64,000 nucleotides of DNA from Flavobacteriales bacterium (GCA_020635675.1 JACJZJ010000003.1:62001-126000); one strand, 5' to 3'; counted from the first letter of the stretch, positions 1 through 9,385 are shown. Program-made: numbers and translations. Notes: generated by a model not told the origin, from the sequence alone.

Positions 1-368
1 TGCGCCTGTGAAATGGCCGCGTGGCCTCCGGGCAGGACGAAATTCCGGAGCGGAGGCAGTTCCGCGTCCCATGCGTCCATTTGTTCCTCCAACAGGGCCA
101 CGTCGCGGTCCTTCAGTTCAGGGACCTCGAACTTCTTCGCGGTGGCATCGTCACCGGCCGCCAATCGTGAACCGATGGTGAACAACACTTCCTGGACCCG
201 GGTGAGGTCCCCGGCATCCTCGCCTGCCAGATCGCGCAGCATGCCCAGGTGCGCGTTCAGTTCATCAACGGCGCCGTACGCGGCGATGCGCAGATGGTCC
301 TTCGGTACGCGGCGACCACCGAGCAGCGAGGTCTCGCCCTTGTCGCCGGTCTTCGTGTAGATCTTCAT
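1..368 (-). CDS. pduO: PduO-type ATP:cob(I)alamin adenosyltransferase, N-terminal part
   Basis: On the minus strand an ATG at 368 opens a frame of at least 122 residues that runs off the left edge, so the C-terminus is missing. The protein starts MKIYTKTGDKGETSLLGG; TKTGDKG is the ATP-binding N-terminus of PduO-type adenosyltransferases, and AAYGAVDELNAHLG that follows is the conserved helix with the Asp-Glu-Asn cluster. Known role of the family: transfer of the adenosyl group of ATP to cob(I)alamin in the cytosol to make coenzyme B12. It lies 64 bp downstream of the methyltransferase gene and may be cotranscribed with it. Only the truncation limits the call. Confidence 0.9.
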   Translation of the reverse strand, partial: MKIYTKTGDKGETSLLGGRRVPKDHLRIAAYGAVDELNAHLGMLRDLAGEDAGDLTRVQEVLFTIGSRLAAGDDATAKKFEVPELKDRDVALLEEQMDAWDAELPPLRNFVLPGGHAAISQA

Positions 369-432
369 GAAGCGAACAACGTCCGCACGCGGATGTCGGG
401 TCCGAAATTACAAGGCCTTCGGGGGCCTGTCG

Positions 433-1221
433 TCAGACCCGGATGACGAAATGCTCCGGAGCCTGTTCCTTCCGAAAGAAGACCAACCCCATGGAATAGA
501 GGTCGATCGTGACGGTGACACGCGGGTGGCGTCGGACCTCCTCCCAGGCCTCTTCCATGCCTCGGGACCAGTGGATGTCGTCAAGAATGAAGATCGAACC
601 GTTGTGGGCCTTGGTCAAACACTGCTCAAAGTAGTCCAGTGTCGGTTGTTTGACGTGGTGACCGTCCAGGAAGGCCATATCCAGCCGGTCGAGCCGCTTC
701 AACAGGGGCGGAAGCTGCGTGCGGAAGCTGCCCAGGATGCCATCGATGTTGGAAATACGTGCCCGATCGAAATGATGCTGTGCGATCCGGAACGTCTGCG
801 GACACCCCTCGATGGTGTGGACGGTGCCCTCGTCCGCCCCCAATGCGAGGTAGAGGGTACTGATGCCGAACGAGGTGCCAAGCTCCAGGACCTGTTCGGG
901 GCGGAAATAGCGGGCCAGATTGAAAAGCATGCGCGCCTGTCCGGCCGGCTTCAGTGAGACCCGCGCCATCTCCGCCACCCGCCGGACGGGCAGGTCCAGC
1001 ACGTGCGATCCGGCGCCCATGTCGTTCACCCGGATGGTCTGGTCGCTGCGCAGAAGGTCCGCACGCAATTGTTCCACCGCCTGCAGTTCGGCGCGCTCCT
1101 CCTGGGCGGGCAACACCTGGGACACCAGGTCATAGATGAAGGGCGAATGCACGCCATGGCGCGTTCGCGCTTTCACCATGAAGTTCAGGTAGCTGCCGAT
1201 CTGCCGAAGAGGCTCGTTCAT
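433..1221 (-). CDS. class I SAM-dependent methyltransferase
   Basis: 262 residues from an ATG at 1221. A Rossmann-type SAM-binding motif I is visible at about residues 111-120 (VLELGTSFGI), followed by an acidic strand (TIEGCP) and a DMAFLDGHH motif near the middle, the pattern of O-methyltransferase-like class I enzymes. The N-terminus (YLNFMVKARTRHGVHSPF) is typical of a Bacteroidota family of this type. The substrate cannot be read from the sequence and the neighbours do not define it. It is upstream of the cobalamin adenosyltransferase gene on the same strand and is divergent from ccoI, sharing a 119-bp intergenic region with it. Confidence 0.8.
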   Translation of the reverse strand: MNEPLRQIGSYLNFMVKARTRHGVHSPFIYDLVSQVLPAQEERAELQAVEQLRADLLRSDQTIRVNDMGAGSHVLDLPVRRVAEMARVSLKPAGQARMLFNLARYFRPEQVLELGTSFGISTLYLALGADEGTVHTIEGCPQTFRIAQHHFDRARISNIDGILGSFRTQLPPLLKRLDRLDMAFLDGHHVKQPTLDYFEQCLTKAHNGSIFILDDIHWSRGMEEAWEEVRRHPRVTVTIDLYSMGLVFFRKEQAPEHFVIRV

Positions 1222-1340
1222 GCCGGGGCGAAATTAGACCGCACCTCCGGGAGTGCCCGCCACCAGGCTGTCACATCGGATGAACAGGGTGATGTTCGTC
1301 ACTCCGGACGACCGTACATTCACGGACCTTCGGCCCTTCG

Positions 1341-3761
1341 ATGCCCAAGGCCACCGAACAGGAAGTTCGTTGCTATCACTGTGGCGACCCCTGCCGCACG
1401 GACCATGTCGTGGCCGACGGCAAGGATTTTTGCTGCGTGGGTTGCAAGGCCGTGTATGGGCTGCTTCAGGAAAGTGGCCTCTGCGACTACTATACAATAG
1501 CCGATACCCCGGGTGTCAAACAGGGTCCATCCGAAGAAGAGGTCCGGCCGGAGCTGCTGGACCTGAAGGAGGTCCGGGACCGTCTCGTCGAGTTCAGTGA
1601 GGACGGTATCACCCGCGTGCGCTTCTTCGTGCCGCAGGTCCATTGCAGTTCCTGCATCTGGCTGCTCGAGAATCTGGGCAGGATCCATCCGGCGGTCCTG
1701 CGCTCCCGCATGCGGTTCGCCAACAAGGAATTGACCGTGACCTTTCGCGAGGATGCATTGAGCCTACGCGGACTGGTGGAGCTCATGCGCAGGATCGGTT
1801 ATGCTCCACAGCTGCAGGGGGCCTCACAGAAGGGCAGGATCACCGGCGCCTCACGGTCCTTCTACCTCAAGCTGGGCATCAGTGCCTTCGCCTTCGGGAA
1901 CATCATGTTGTTCAGCTTCCCGGAGTATCTCGGAGTCGATGGACAGGATGCGCTATTGCGCAGAGGCTTCCAGTGGCTCGGGTTGCTGTTCGCGCTGCCT
2001 GTGATCTTCTACGCCGCCACGGACTTCTTCCGTTCCGCTTGGGCCGGGATCCGGCAACGCCACATCAACATCGACGTGCCCATCGCCCTGGGGATCATGG
2101 CGCTCTTCTCCCGCAGTGTCATCGATGTGGTGTTCCAGGTGGGGCCGGGCTATTTCGATTCACTGGCGGGTCTGGTGTTCTTCCTGCTCGTGGGGCGTTG
2201 GTACCAGGCCCATGTGTACGAGGCACTGAGCTTCGACCGCACCCTGGAGGACCTGCTGCCGATCGTCGTCTTGAAGCGCGATGAACGGGGCGAGTGCCCC
2301 GTGCGTGTGGCCGACCTGGTCCCGGGCGATGTGATCGTGGTGCGTGACCATGAGCTGGTACCCGTGGACGCGGAATTGTTGGAGGGGGACGCGCACATCG
2401 ACAACAGTTTCATCACGGGAGAGCCGTTGCCGTTGCATCGTACCCGAGGCGCCGCGATCCCTGCGGGCGGACGACAGCGAGGAGGGGCCATCACCCTTCG
2501 CGTGCGCAAGCCGTTCTCCGAGAGCCATGTGAAGCGGATGTGGGAAGAGCAGGGTGCCCTCCGTGATGAGCGGCCCGCCATGCCCCGTATGATCGATGCC
2601 GTTGCCCAGCGGTTCACATGGGGGGTACTCCTCGTCGCCCTTGCGGCAGGGCTTTTTTGGTGGGGAAGGGACAGCGAGCAGGTATGGCCCGTGATCACCG
2701 CCGTGCTGATCGTCGCCTGTCCATGTGCGCTCGCCCTCAGCATGCCGTTCGCCTTCGGCCATGCCATGCGGCTCCTTGGCCGGAAAGGGTTGTTCCTGCG
2801 CGACGTGGAGGTGGTGGAGCGCATGGCCGGTATCGACACTGTCGTGTTCGACAAGACCGGTACGCTCACCGACCGCGATGCCTTTGCCGTGGAATTCGAC
2901 GGGGGATCGATCACCGCCACTGAGGAGCGTATGGTGCGCGCCCTGGCCGGGCACAGTGCGCATCCGCTGAGCGCCGCGGTCTATCAACGTTCGAGGGGGA
3001 AGGATCTCCCGGTGCGCGACGTTCAGGAGGTGCCGGGTGCTGGCATCGAAGGCGAAGTGATGGGCGTGCCCGTCCGTCTTGGATCGGCCTCTTTCGTAGG
3101 GGCGAACAGCCCCTTGCACCATGCGGATGGCCAGGCGGAGGTGTATGTCCGTATCGCTGAGCGTGTGTTGGGCCGTTTCCTGGTCGCCCGTCCGGCCCGA
3201 TCGGCGATGGCCGGTACGGTGGGTGCGATCGCTTCGGGACATCACGTCCATCTGCTCACCGGCGATCGGTCCGTCGACAGGGAGGTATCGGTCGCGTTCG
3301 CTCCGGACGAGATCCACATGGAGCAGTCCCCGACCATGAAGGCCACCTTCATCGAGCGCCTGCGGACCCGTGGTCGGCATGTGATGATGGTGGGTGACGG
3401 GCTGAACGACGCCGGGGCCATGCGCCACAGTGAGGTGGGTATCGCCGTGAGCGGCTCCACCACGGCCCTGACACCGGCATGCGATGGCATCCTGGAGGCC
3501 CGCGCATTGGACCGGCTCCCCTGGGCCATGCGCCTTTCGCGGCGTGCGCATCGCATCGTCATCGCCAGCCTGGTCATTTCCCTGGTCTACAATACGGTGG
3601 GGATCCTTTTCGCGGTAAGCGGAGAGTTGACCCCGCTGGTGGCCGCGATCCTGATGCCGCTCAGTTCCGTCACCGTGGTGGCCTTCGTCAGCCTTGCCGT
3701 CTGGGTGGGTTCTCAGGGGGTGATGCGCACCCCGCATGACGATCGTCAGGTGCGTCTTTGA
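1341..3761 (+). CDS. ccoI: cbb3 oxidase-associated copper-translocating P-type ATPase CcoI
   Basis: 806 residues. The N-terminus has the Cys-rich metal-binding region found in CcoI/FixI (CYHCGDPC at about 11-18, then FCCVGC), then a heavy-metal-associated domain (HCSSC near residue 100). The P1B ATPase core follows: TGEPLPL actuator loop, membrane CPC motif near 459-461, phosphorylated Asp in DKTGTLT near 504, HP motif (SAHPLS) near 540, and GDGLND near 686. Family role: export of copper across the inner membrane for loading cbb3 oxidase. It is the first gene of the cco locus, and ccoS starts 62 bp after its stop. Substrate specificity is inferred from the CPC motif and context. Confidence 0.95.
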   Translation: MPKATEQEVRCYHCGDPCRTDHVVADGKDFCCVGCKAVYGLLQESGLCDYYTIADTPGVKQGPSEEEVRPELLDLKEVRDRLVEFSEDGITRVRFFVPQVHCSSCIWLLENLGRIHPAVLRSRMRFANKELTVTFREDALSLRGLVELMRRIGYAPQLQGASQKGRITGASRSFYLKLGISAFAFGNIMLFSFPEYLGVDGQDALLRRGFQWLGLLFALPVIFYAATDFFRSAWAGIRQRHINIDVPIALGIMALFSRSVIDVVFQVGPGYFDSLAGLVFFLLVGRWYQAHVYEALSFDRTLEDLLPIVVLKRDERGECPVRVADLVPGDVIVVRDHELVPVDAELLEGDAHIDNSFITGEPLPLHRTRGAAIPAGGRQRGGAITLRVRKPFSESHVKRMWEEQGALRDERPAMPRMIDAVAQRFTWGVLLVALAAGLFWWGRDSEQVWPVITAVLIVACPCALALSMPFAFGHAMRLLGRKGLFLRDVEVVERMAGIDTVVFDKTGTLTDRDAFAVEFDGGSITATEERMVRALAGHSAHPLSAAVYQRSRGKDLPVRDVQEVPGAGIEGEVMGVPVRLGSASFVGANSPLHHADGQAEVYVRIAERVLGRFLVARPARSAMAGTVGAIASGHHVHLLTGDRSVDREVSVAFAPDEIHMEQSPTMKATFIERLRTRGRHVMMVGDGLNDAGAMRHSEVGIAVSGSTTALTPACDGILEARALDRLPWAMRLSRRAHRIVIASLVISLVYNTVGILFAVSGELTPLVAAILMPLSSVTVVAFVSLAVWVGSQGVMRTPHDDRQVRL

Positions 3762-3786
3762 GAGCGGTCAGCGATCGTTATTTTCG
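3757..3786 (+). promoter_or_regulatory. Bacteroidota-type promoter ahead of ccoS-ccoNO
   Basis: A TTTG at 3757-3760 is followed 18 bp later by TATTTTCG at 3779-3786. This matches the Bacteroidota sigma pattern TTTG-N17-23-TAnnTTTG apart from C for T at the seventh position. It starts within the last codons of ccoI and lies 38 bp before the ccoS ATG, so it would allow the structural genes to be expressed apart from ccoI. Seen by eye only. Confidence 0.5.
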
Positions 3787-3823
3787 ACCGCATCAGTTTT
3801 GGCCCTCGATCTCACCCACTCGG

Positions 3824-4000
3824 ATGAACGTCATCTTCCTTCTGATCGCAGCGAGCACGGTGGTGGCCCTGGTGTTCCTGGGCGCCTTCTTCTGGGCGGT
3901 CCGGACGGGGCAGTTCGAAGACGACCGATCACCCGCCGTGCGCATCCTTGGGGAGAGCACCAAGCCGAAGGCCGATCACGAACAACCCAAAGCCAAGTAA
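3824..4000 (+). CDS. ccoS: cbb3 oxidase assembly protein CcoS
   Basis: 58 residues. A single N-terminal membrane helix (MNVIFLLIAASTVVALVFLG) is followed by FFWAVRTGQFEDDRSPAVRIL, the signature of CcoS (W...GQFDD...P..RIL). The ATG at 3824 was chosen because it begins the hydrophobic helix; an in-frame upstream ATG at 3758 would add a non-hydrophobic extension overlapping ccoI. CcoS is required for cofactor insertion into cbb3 oxidase in proteobacteria. ccoNO starts 4 bp after its stop, so the two are cotranscribed. Confidence 0.9.
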   Translation: MNVIFLLIAASTVVALVFLGAFFWAVRTGQFEDDRSPAVRILGESTKPKADHEQPKAK

Positions 4001-4004
4001 CGCG

Positions 4005-6149
4005 ATGATGGAGCGGTTCAAGTACGACAACAAGATCGTCAACGCCTTTCTCATGGCGACGATCGTATTCGGCATTGTCGGCATGTTGGTCGGGCTCACG
4101 ATCGCCTTCCAGCTGGTGCTGCCGGAATGGAACATCGCCCCCTGGCTCACGTTCGGCAGGCTTCGCCCCCTGCACACCAACGCCGTGATCTTCGCGTTCG
4201 TGGGCAACGGCATTTTCGCGGGGGTCTACTACAGTCTGCAAAGGCTACTGAAGACGCGCATGTTCAGCGACGTCCTGAGCTGGGCCCATTTCTGGGGATG
4301 GCAGCTGATCATCCTCTCGGCGGCCATCACGCTCCCGCTGGGCATCACCACGAGCAAGGAATATGCGGAGCTCGAATGGCCGATCGACATCGCGATCACA
4401 TTGGTCTGGGTCGTTTTCGGGATCAACATGGTGGGCACCATCCTGAAGCGCCGGGAGCGCCATCTGTATGTCGCGATCTGGTTCTACATCGCCACCTGGG
4501 TCACGGTGGCCATGCTCCATATCGTGAACAGCTTCGAACTGCCCGTGACCCTTTGGAAGAGCTACAGTTGGTATGCCGGCGTGCAGGATGCGTTGGTGCA
4601 ATGGTGGTATGGGCACAATGCCGTGGCGTTCTTCCTGACCACACCCTACCTGGGCCTGATGTACTACTTCCTTCCGAAGGCGGCCGAGCGCCCTGTGTAT
4701 TCCTATAAACTGTCGATCATCCATTTCTGGGCGCTGATCTTCATCTACATCTGGGCCGGCCCGCACCATCTGCTCTACAGCGCACTTCCGGATTGGGCCC
4801 AGACACTGGGCACCGTTTTCAGCATCATGCTGATCGCACCGAGCTGGGGCGGCATGCTCAATGGGCTGCTCACCCTGCGCGGGGCCTGGGACCGTGTCCG
4901 GGAGGACCCCATCCTGAAGTTCTTCGTGGTCGCCGTCACTTGTTACGGCATGTCCACGCTCGAAGGGCCACTGCTCAGCACCAAGTTCTTCAACAGCATC
5001 AGTCACTTCACCGATTGGACCATCGCCCACGTGCACATCGGTGGGCTGGGATGGAACGGGTTCCTTACGTTCGGGATGATCTACTGGCTCGTGCCGAGGA
5101 TGTACGGCACGAAGCTCTACTCGAAGGGCCTCGCGAACACCCATTTCTGGATCGGTACGCTCGGCATCATCTTCTACGCCATCCCGCTCTACTTCGCCGG
5201 CTTCACACAAAGTCTGATGTGGAAGCAGTTCACGCCCGATGGCTATCTGGTCTACAAGAACTTCCTGGACACCGTGTTGCAGATTAAGTACGCCTACTGG
5301 CTGCGCGGTCTGGGCGGCACCCTCTATCTCAGCGGGGCGCTCATCATGGTGTACAACGTGTGGAAGACCGTGGCCGCGGGTAAACTGGTGACCAATGAGG
5401 ATGCCGAGGCGCCGGCCATGGAGCGAGGATACGTACCCGCAGGTGAAGGCACCTACTGGCACCGCTGGATCGAGCGCAAGCCCATCCAAATGCTCGTTTT
5501 CAGTCTCGTGCTGGTCGCGATCGGCGGCCTTGTGGAAATGGTGCCGACGTTCCTGGTGAAGAGCAACGTGCCCACCATCGCGGAGGTGACACCCTATACG
5601 CCGCTGGAATTGCAGGGGCGCGACATCTACATCCGCGAGGGTTGCTACACCTGTCACTCGCAGATGATCCGCCCGTTCCGCAGTGAGACCGAGCGTTACG
5701 GGGAGTACTCCAAGGCGGGTGAGTTCATCTACGATCATCCGTTCCAATGGGGCAGTAAGCGCACCGGACCGGACCTGGCACGCGAGGGTACCCTCAAACT
5801 CCGCAAACCGGACAGCTGGCACTACTACCACATGTACGATCCGCGATCGATGAGCGCGGGATCGCTCATGCCCGCCTACACGCATCTCTTCGAGGATGCC
5901 ATCGACACGGCGACCACCGCGGCGAAGATCGAGGCGATGCGCACGCTCGGAGTTCCCTATCCGAAGGACTTCGCTTCCGAGGCGAACGCCGATCTGGAAC
6001 AGCAGGCGAAGGGCGTAGTCGCCAGCCTGGCGAACGAGAAGATCGAGACCGCTCCGGACAAGGAGATCATCGCCCTGATCGCCTACCTGCAGCGGTTGGG
6101 TACGGATATCGAGAAGCGCACGACGACCGGTACGGCCCGGACCCAATGA
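4005..6149 (+). CDS. ccoNO: cbb3-type cytochrome c oxidase subunits I and II, fused (CcoNO)
   Basis: 714 residues; the start could also be the next codon, ATG at 4008. Residues 1 to about 480 are the twelve-helix catalytic subunit CcoN, with the haem and CuB ligand regions YGHNAVAF, WAGPHHLLYS and HFTDWTIAHVHIGGLG. After a linker and one membrane helix (about 495-515) comes the CcoO domain with one c-type haem site, CYTCH, near 546-550, followed by SQMIRPFRSE as in CcoO. CcoN and CcoO are separate in proteobacteria; fusion is usual in Bacteroidota. It is the terminal oxidase reducing O2 at low oxygen and pumping protons. Confidence 0.97.
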   Translation: MMERFKYDNKIVNAFLMATIVFGIVGMLVGLTIAFQLVLPEWNIAPWLTFGRLRPLHTNAVIFAFVGNGIFAGVYYSLQRLLKTRMFSDVLSWAHFWGWQLIILSAAITLPLGITTSKEYAELEWPIDIAITLVWVVFGINMVGTILKRRERHLYVAIWFYIATWVTVAMLHIVNSFELPVTLWKSYSWYAGVQDALVQWWYGHNAVAFFLTTPYLGLMYYFLPKAAERPVYSYKLSIIHFWALIFIYIWAGPHHLLYSALPDWAQTLGTVFSIMLIAPSWGGMLNGLLTLRGAWDRVREDPILKFFVVAVTCYGMSTLEGPLLSTKFFNSISHFTDWTIAHVHIGGLGWNGFLTFGMIYWLVPRMYGTKLYSKGLANTHFWIGTLGIIFYAIPLYFAGFTQSLMWKQFTPDGYLVYKNFLDTVLQIKYAYWLRGLGGTLYLSGALIMVYNVWKTVAAGKLVTNEDAEAPAMERGYVPAGEGTYWHRWIERKPIQMLVFSLVLVAIGGLVEMVPTFLVKSNVPTIAEVTPYTPLELQGRDIYIREGCYTCHSQMIRPFRSETERYGEYSKAGEFIYDHPFQWGSKRTGPDLAREGTLKLRKPDSWHYYHMYDPRSMSAGSLMPAYTHLFEDAIDTATTAAKIEAMRTLGVPYPKDFASEANADLEQQAKGVVASLANEKIETAPDKEIIALIAYLQRLGTDIEKRTTTGTARTQ

Positions 6150-6161
6150 CCGCTGCGAGCG

Positions 6162-6377
6162 ATGCTGAAGTTCATCAAACATCACCTGGACACGATCGAT
6201 CACATCGGGATCTATCCTTTGATCTCGTTCGTGCTGTTCTTCCTCTTTTTCGTGGCCATGTTGTGGTGGGTCTGGAAGGCGGACAAGGGCCATTTCTCGC
6301 ACATGAACGGCCTGCCCCTCTCCGATGACACACCCGGCCGGAACATCCTCAAGACGGACCACCATGCGTCGAATTGA
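6162..6377 (+). CDS. ccoQ: cbb3 oxidase subunit CcoQ/FixQ-like
   Basis: 71 residues with one membrane helix (about residues 18-40, PLISFVLFFLFFVAMLWWVW) and a short hydrophilic tail, the size and layout of CcoQ. The sequence MLKFIKHHLDTIDHIGIYP is typical of Bacteroidota CcoQ. It begins 12 bp after ccoNO and its last 14 bases overlap the start of ccoP. CcoQ stabilises the interaction of CcoP with the CcoNO core in other bacteria; that role here is inferred. Confidence 0.85.
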   Translation: MLKFIKHHLDTIDHIGIYPLISFVLFFLFFVAMLWWVWKADKGHFSHMNGLPLSDDTPGRNILKTDHHASN

Positions 6378-7518
6378 ACGTACTCTCCTGCTGCTCACCG
6401 CCACGTTCATCGGCGGGGGCATGGCGTTCGGACAAACGCCCGATGCCACCGCCGCGGCGGATGCCACAGCACTGAACATTCCGATGACCACGAACTATTT
6501 CCTGCTGGCCACGGCGGTCATCCAGGTGATCGTGATCCTGTCGCTTTCCGGGATCATCCGCACCATCGGTGCGCCGGGCGGAGCTTGGGCGCGTCGTGCG
6601 GGCGGTGCGGGGGTCCTGTTGTTCGCATTGATGGCTCCCGGTGAGACCCATGCCGCCACCCCGATGGTGCTTCCCCTGATGTCCTCCACCTCCCTGTTCT
6701 GGTGGTTGGTCGCCGTCAACCTGTTGCTCTTCATCGTGGTCCTGGTCCAGTTGAACTTCGTCCGGGGAATGGCCTCCGCGCTCAATGGCCCACGCGAGAG
6801 GACGGAGGCACGGAAGGAGGAGCATGGTTTCGCACAGAACGTGCTGGAGCGCCTGACCCGCTCGGTGGATGTGGCGCACGAGGAGGATGTGTTGATGCAC
6901 CACGACTATGACGGGATCCGCGAACTGGACAACGTCCTTCCTCCCTGGTGGCTCTGGTTGTTCTATGGCACCATCATCTGGGGTGTGGTCTATGTCATCA
7001 ACGTGCATGTGATCCACGTTTGGCCGGACCAGAGGACCGCCTACGAGCAGGAGATGGCCCAGGCCAAGGCGGACGTGGCCGCATACATGGCCAACTTCGC
7101 CAACTTGGTGGATGAGAACACAGCGAAGGAGCTGACCGACGAGTCCTCGATCGCCCAGGGCAAGGCGATCTTCACCAGCCTTTGCACGGCCTGCCACGGT
7201 CCCAATGCGGCCGGGTTCGAGGGGTCGGTCGGACCGAACCTCACCGATGGCTACTGGTTGCATGGCGGCGGGATCAGGAACGTGTTCCATACGATCACTT
7301 ACGGTGTGCCGGAAAAGGGCATGATCTCCTGGAAGGACCAGTTGAAACCCTCGGAGATCCAGCTCGTGGCCAGTTTCATCCTCTCCCAAAAGGGCCAGGT
7401 GGAAGGTGGAAAGGCGCCGCAGGGAGAACTTTGGGAGCCGGCGCCCGCATCGACGGACAGTACAGCTGCGCCCGCACCTTCAGCTGTGACCGACAGCTCG
7501 GCCGTTGCGCAAATGTGA
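6364..7518 (+). CDS. ccoP: cbb3 oxidase subunit III, monohaem CcoP
   Basis: 384 residues from the ATG at 6364, which begins a signal-like hydrophobic stretch; the upstream in-frame ATG at 6325 would lie inside ccoQ. Several membrane helices follow, among them LFWWLVAVNLLLFIVVLVQ and WWLWLFYGTIIWGVVYVINV, the second being the conserved CcoP N-terminal domain. Only one haem c site is present, CTACH near 274-278, with its Met-ligand region (GMISWKDQL) after it; proteobacterial CcoP has two. The C-terminus is an Ala/Pro/Ser-rich tail. Function: electron entry into the oxidase from soluble cytochrome c. Confidence 0.93.
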   Translation: MRRIERTLLLLTATFIGGGMAFGQTPDATAAADATALNIPMTTNYFLLATAVIQVIVILSLSGIIRTIGAPGGAWARRAGGAGVLLFALMAPGETHAATPMVLPLMSSTSLFWWLVAVNLLLFIVVLVQLNFVRGMASALNGPRERTEARKEEHGFAQNVLERLTRSVDVAHEEDVLMHHDYDGIRELDNVLPPWWLWLFYGTIIWGVVYVINVHVIHVWPDQRTAYEQEMAQAKADVAAYMANFANLVDENTAKELTDESSIAQGKAIFTSLCTACHGPNAAGFEGSVGPNLTDGYWLHGGGIRNVFHTITYGVPEKGMISWKDQLKPSEIQLVASFILSQKGQVEGGKAPQGELWEPAPASTDSTAAPAPSAVTDSSAVAQM

Positions 7519-7519
7519 A

Positions 7520-8938
7520 ATGAGCACCCCCGAGCAACCCACTTCACCCCAGAAGGACGAGACCTTTCGCGATTCACTGGCCACCGTTGACAAACGGGGC
7601 AGGCGGATCTGGATCTACCCGAAAAAGCCCTCAGGACGCCATTACAAATGGCGCGCATGGCTGAGCTATACCCTGCTCGCCTTCCTGTTCGCGGGCCCCT
7701 TCATCCGCATCGGTGGCGAACCGCTCCTGATGATCGATGTGCTCGGGCGTCGCTTCGTGATCTTCGGACAGACCTTCTGGCCGCAGGACATCCACCTGTT
7801 CGTGCTGGCGTTCATCGCGGGCATCGTCTTCATCGCCCTTTTCACGGTGGCGTTCGGACGCTTGTTCTGTGGATGGGTCTGCCCGCAGACGATCTTCATG
7901 GAGATGGTGTTCCGCAAGATCGAATACGCCATCGAAGGCGATTGGAAACAGCAACAGGCCCTGAACAAGGGACCCTGGACCGCGGAGAAGGTCTGGAAGA
8001 AAACGCTCAAGCATGCGCTGTTCTTCGCCATCGCTTTTCTGATCGGCAACACGTTCCTGGCGTACCTGATCGGCAGTGATCGTCTCATCGCCATCATCAC
8101 CGAACCTGTCGCCCGGCATTGGGGCGGACTGGTCGCAATGCTCGGATTCTCGGTGGTCTTCTACGGCGTGTTCGCATTCCTGCGCGAACAGGTCTGCACC
8201 ACGATCTGTCCCTACGGACGACTCCAGGGCGTGCTGCTCGACCGCCACTCCATGGTGATCGCATATGACCATGTGCGCGGCGAGCAAAGGGCAAAATTCC
8301 GCAAGGGGGAGGACCGTTCGACCGTCGGGAAGGGGGATTGCATCGATTGCAAGGCCTGCGTGCATGTTTGCCCCACCGGGATCGACATACGGAACGGCAC
8401 CCAGCTGGAGTGCGTGAACTGCACGGCCTGCATCGACGCATGCGACCACATGATGGACAGCGTCGGCCTGCCGAGAGGATTGGTCCGGTACGCCAGTGAG
8501 AGCGAGATCGCCGATCGCAAGCCTTTCCGTTTCACCACGCGGATGAAGGCCTACAGTGCGGTGCTCACCATCCTGATCGGTGTGATCGTCACGCTGATCG
8601 TGATGCGCAGCGATGTGGAGGCCACCGTGCTGCGCACGCCCGGTATCATGTACCAGACCCAGGCCGATGGGCGGATCAGCAATCTTTACACGTTCAAGGT
8701 CGTCAACAAGACCGACCGCGAAATGCCCATCACGTTCAAGTTGCTCGATACGCCCGGCGAGTTGCAGATGGTCGGCAAGGATGTGGAACTTTCGGGTGCG
8801 GGGCTTGCCGAGGGGGAGCTTTTCATCGTGCTTGACAGGTCCGAGCTCAAAGGGATGAAGACGACCATTGCCGTGGGAATATTCCGGGGGAATGAAATGA
8901 TCGACAAAGTGAGTACGTCCTTTGTAGGACCGCTCTGA
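7520..8938 (+). CDS. ccoG: cytochrome c oxidase accessory protein CcoG (RdxA/FixG)
   Basis: 472 residues starting 1 bp after the ccoP stop. It has a polytopic membrane half, an FCGWVCPQT motif, CTTICPYGRLQ, and then two ferredoxin-like 4Fe-4S clusters (CIDCKACVHVCPTGID and CVNCTACIDACD). The C-terminal part after another helix is an Ig-like domain (IG_FixG_C). CcoG has been shown in proteobacteria to be a copper-reducing protein in cbb3 assembly. All conserved cysteines look intact. Confidence 0.95.
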   Translation: MSTPEQPTSPQKDETFRDSLATVDKRGRRIWIYPKKPSGRHYKWRAWLSYTLLAFLFAGPFIRIGGEPLLMIDVLGRRFVIFGQTFWPQDIHLFVLAFIAGIVFIALFTVAFGRLFCGWVCPQTIFMEMVFRKIEYAIEGDWKQQQALNKGPWTAEKVWKKTLKHALFFAIAFLIGNTFLAYLIGSDRLIAIITEPVARHWGGLVAMLGFSVVFYGVFAFLREQVCTTICPYGRLQGVLLDRHSMVIAYDHVRGEQRAKFRKGEDRSTVGKGDCIDCKACVHVCPTGIDIRNGTQLECVNCTACIDACDHMMDSVGLPRGLVRYASESEIADRKPFRFTTRMKAYSAVLTILIGVIVTLIVMRSDVEATVLRTPGIMYQTQADGRISNLYTFKVVNKTDREMPITFKLLDTPGELQMVGKDVELSGAGLAEGELFIVLDRSELKGMKTTIAVGIFRGNEMIDKVSTSFVGPL

Positions 8939-8941
8939 GCC

Positions 8942-9385
8942 ATGCGATTCACCTGGGGACACGCGATATTCCTGGTCATGACCGCTTTCGTCCTGCTGAT
9001 GGGGTGGTTCATGGTCCGTGCCATGCATAACCCGGAGGAGCTGGTCGCGGAGAATTACTACCAGAAGGAACTGCGCTATCAGCAGGACATCGATGCGATG
9101 GCCCGCACCAGGGAGGTCGGAGGGGATGCCCGGATCATGGAGGGCAACGGTGTGCTGACGATCACCTTTCCCGCATCGGTCAGGGCGAGCGATGTCGCCG
9201 GCCGATTGCAATTGTTGCGGCCCTCCGATGCACGGGCCGATACCGTATTCCAGGTCCTGCCCGATACCGCCGGCATCTGCCGGGTCGACGTGTCCCGATT
9301 GATGAAAGGAGCCTACCGCACCTCGTTGGATTGGACCGTCGATGGGCGCACCTATCTGACACGGGGATCCATCTACCTGCGATGA
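8942..9385 (+). CDS. FixH family protein (cbb3 oxidase accessory)
   Basis: 147 residues. The N-terminus is a single membrane anchor (WGHAIFLVMTAFVLLMGWFMV) followed by NPEELVAENYYQKELRYQQDIDA, which is diagnostic for the Bacteroidota FixH family (YY.KEL.YQ..ID). The remainder is a periplasmic beta-rich domain. It starts 3 bp after ccoG and its stop overlaps the next ATG (ATGA). FixH/CcoH proteins associate with cbb3 assembly intermediates; the function here is inferred from family and position. Confidence 0.85.
   Translation: MRFTWGHAIFLVMTAFVLLMGWFMVRAMHNPEELVAENYYQKELRYQQDIDAMARTREVGGDARIMEGNGVLTITFPASVRASDVAGRLQLLRPSDARADTVFQVLPDTAGICRVDVSRLMKGAYRTSLDWTVDGRTYLTRGSIYLR

Noticed and set aside
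1222..1340. FNR-type site (TTGAT-N4-ATCAA) before the cbb3 locus
   Set aside because: No sequence close to this consensus was found; partial dyads such as GTGATGTTCGTCAC were too weak to call.
2160..6491. Long open minus-strand frames opposite ccoI and ccoNO (525 and 748 codons)
   Set aside because: They lie fully antisense to well-supported genes, lack motifs and signal sequences, and have the skewed composition expected of shadow frames in GC-rich DNA.
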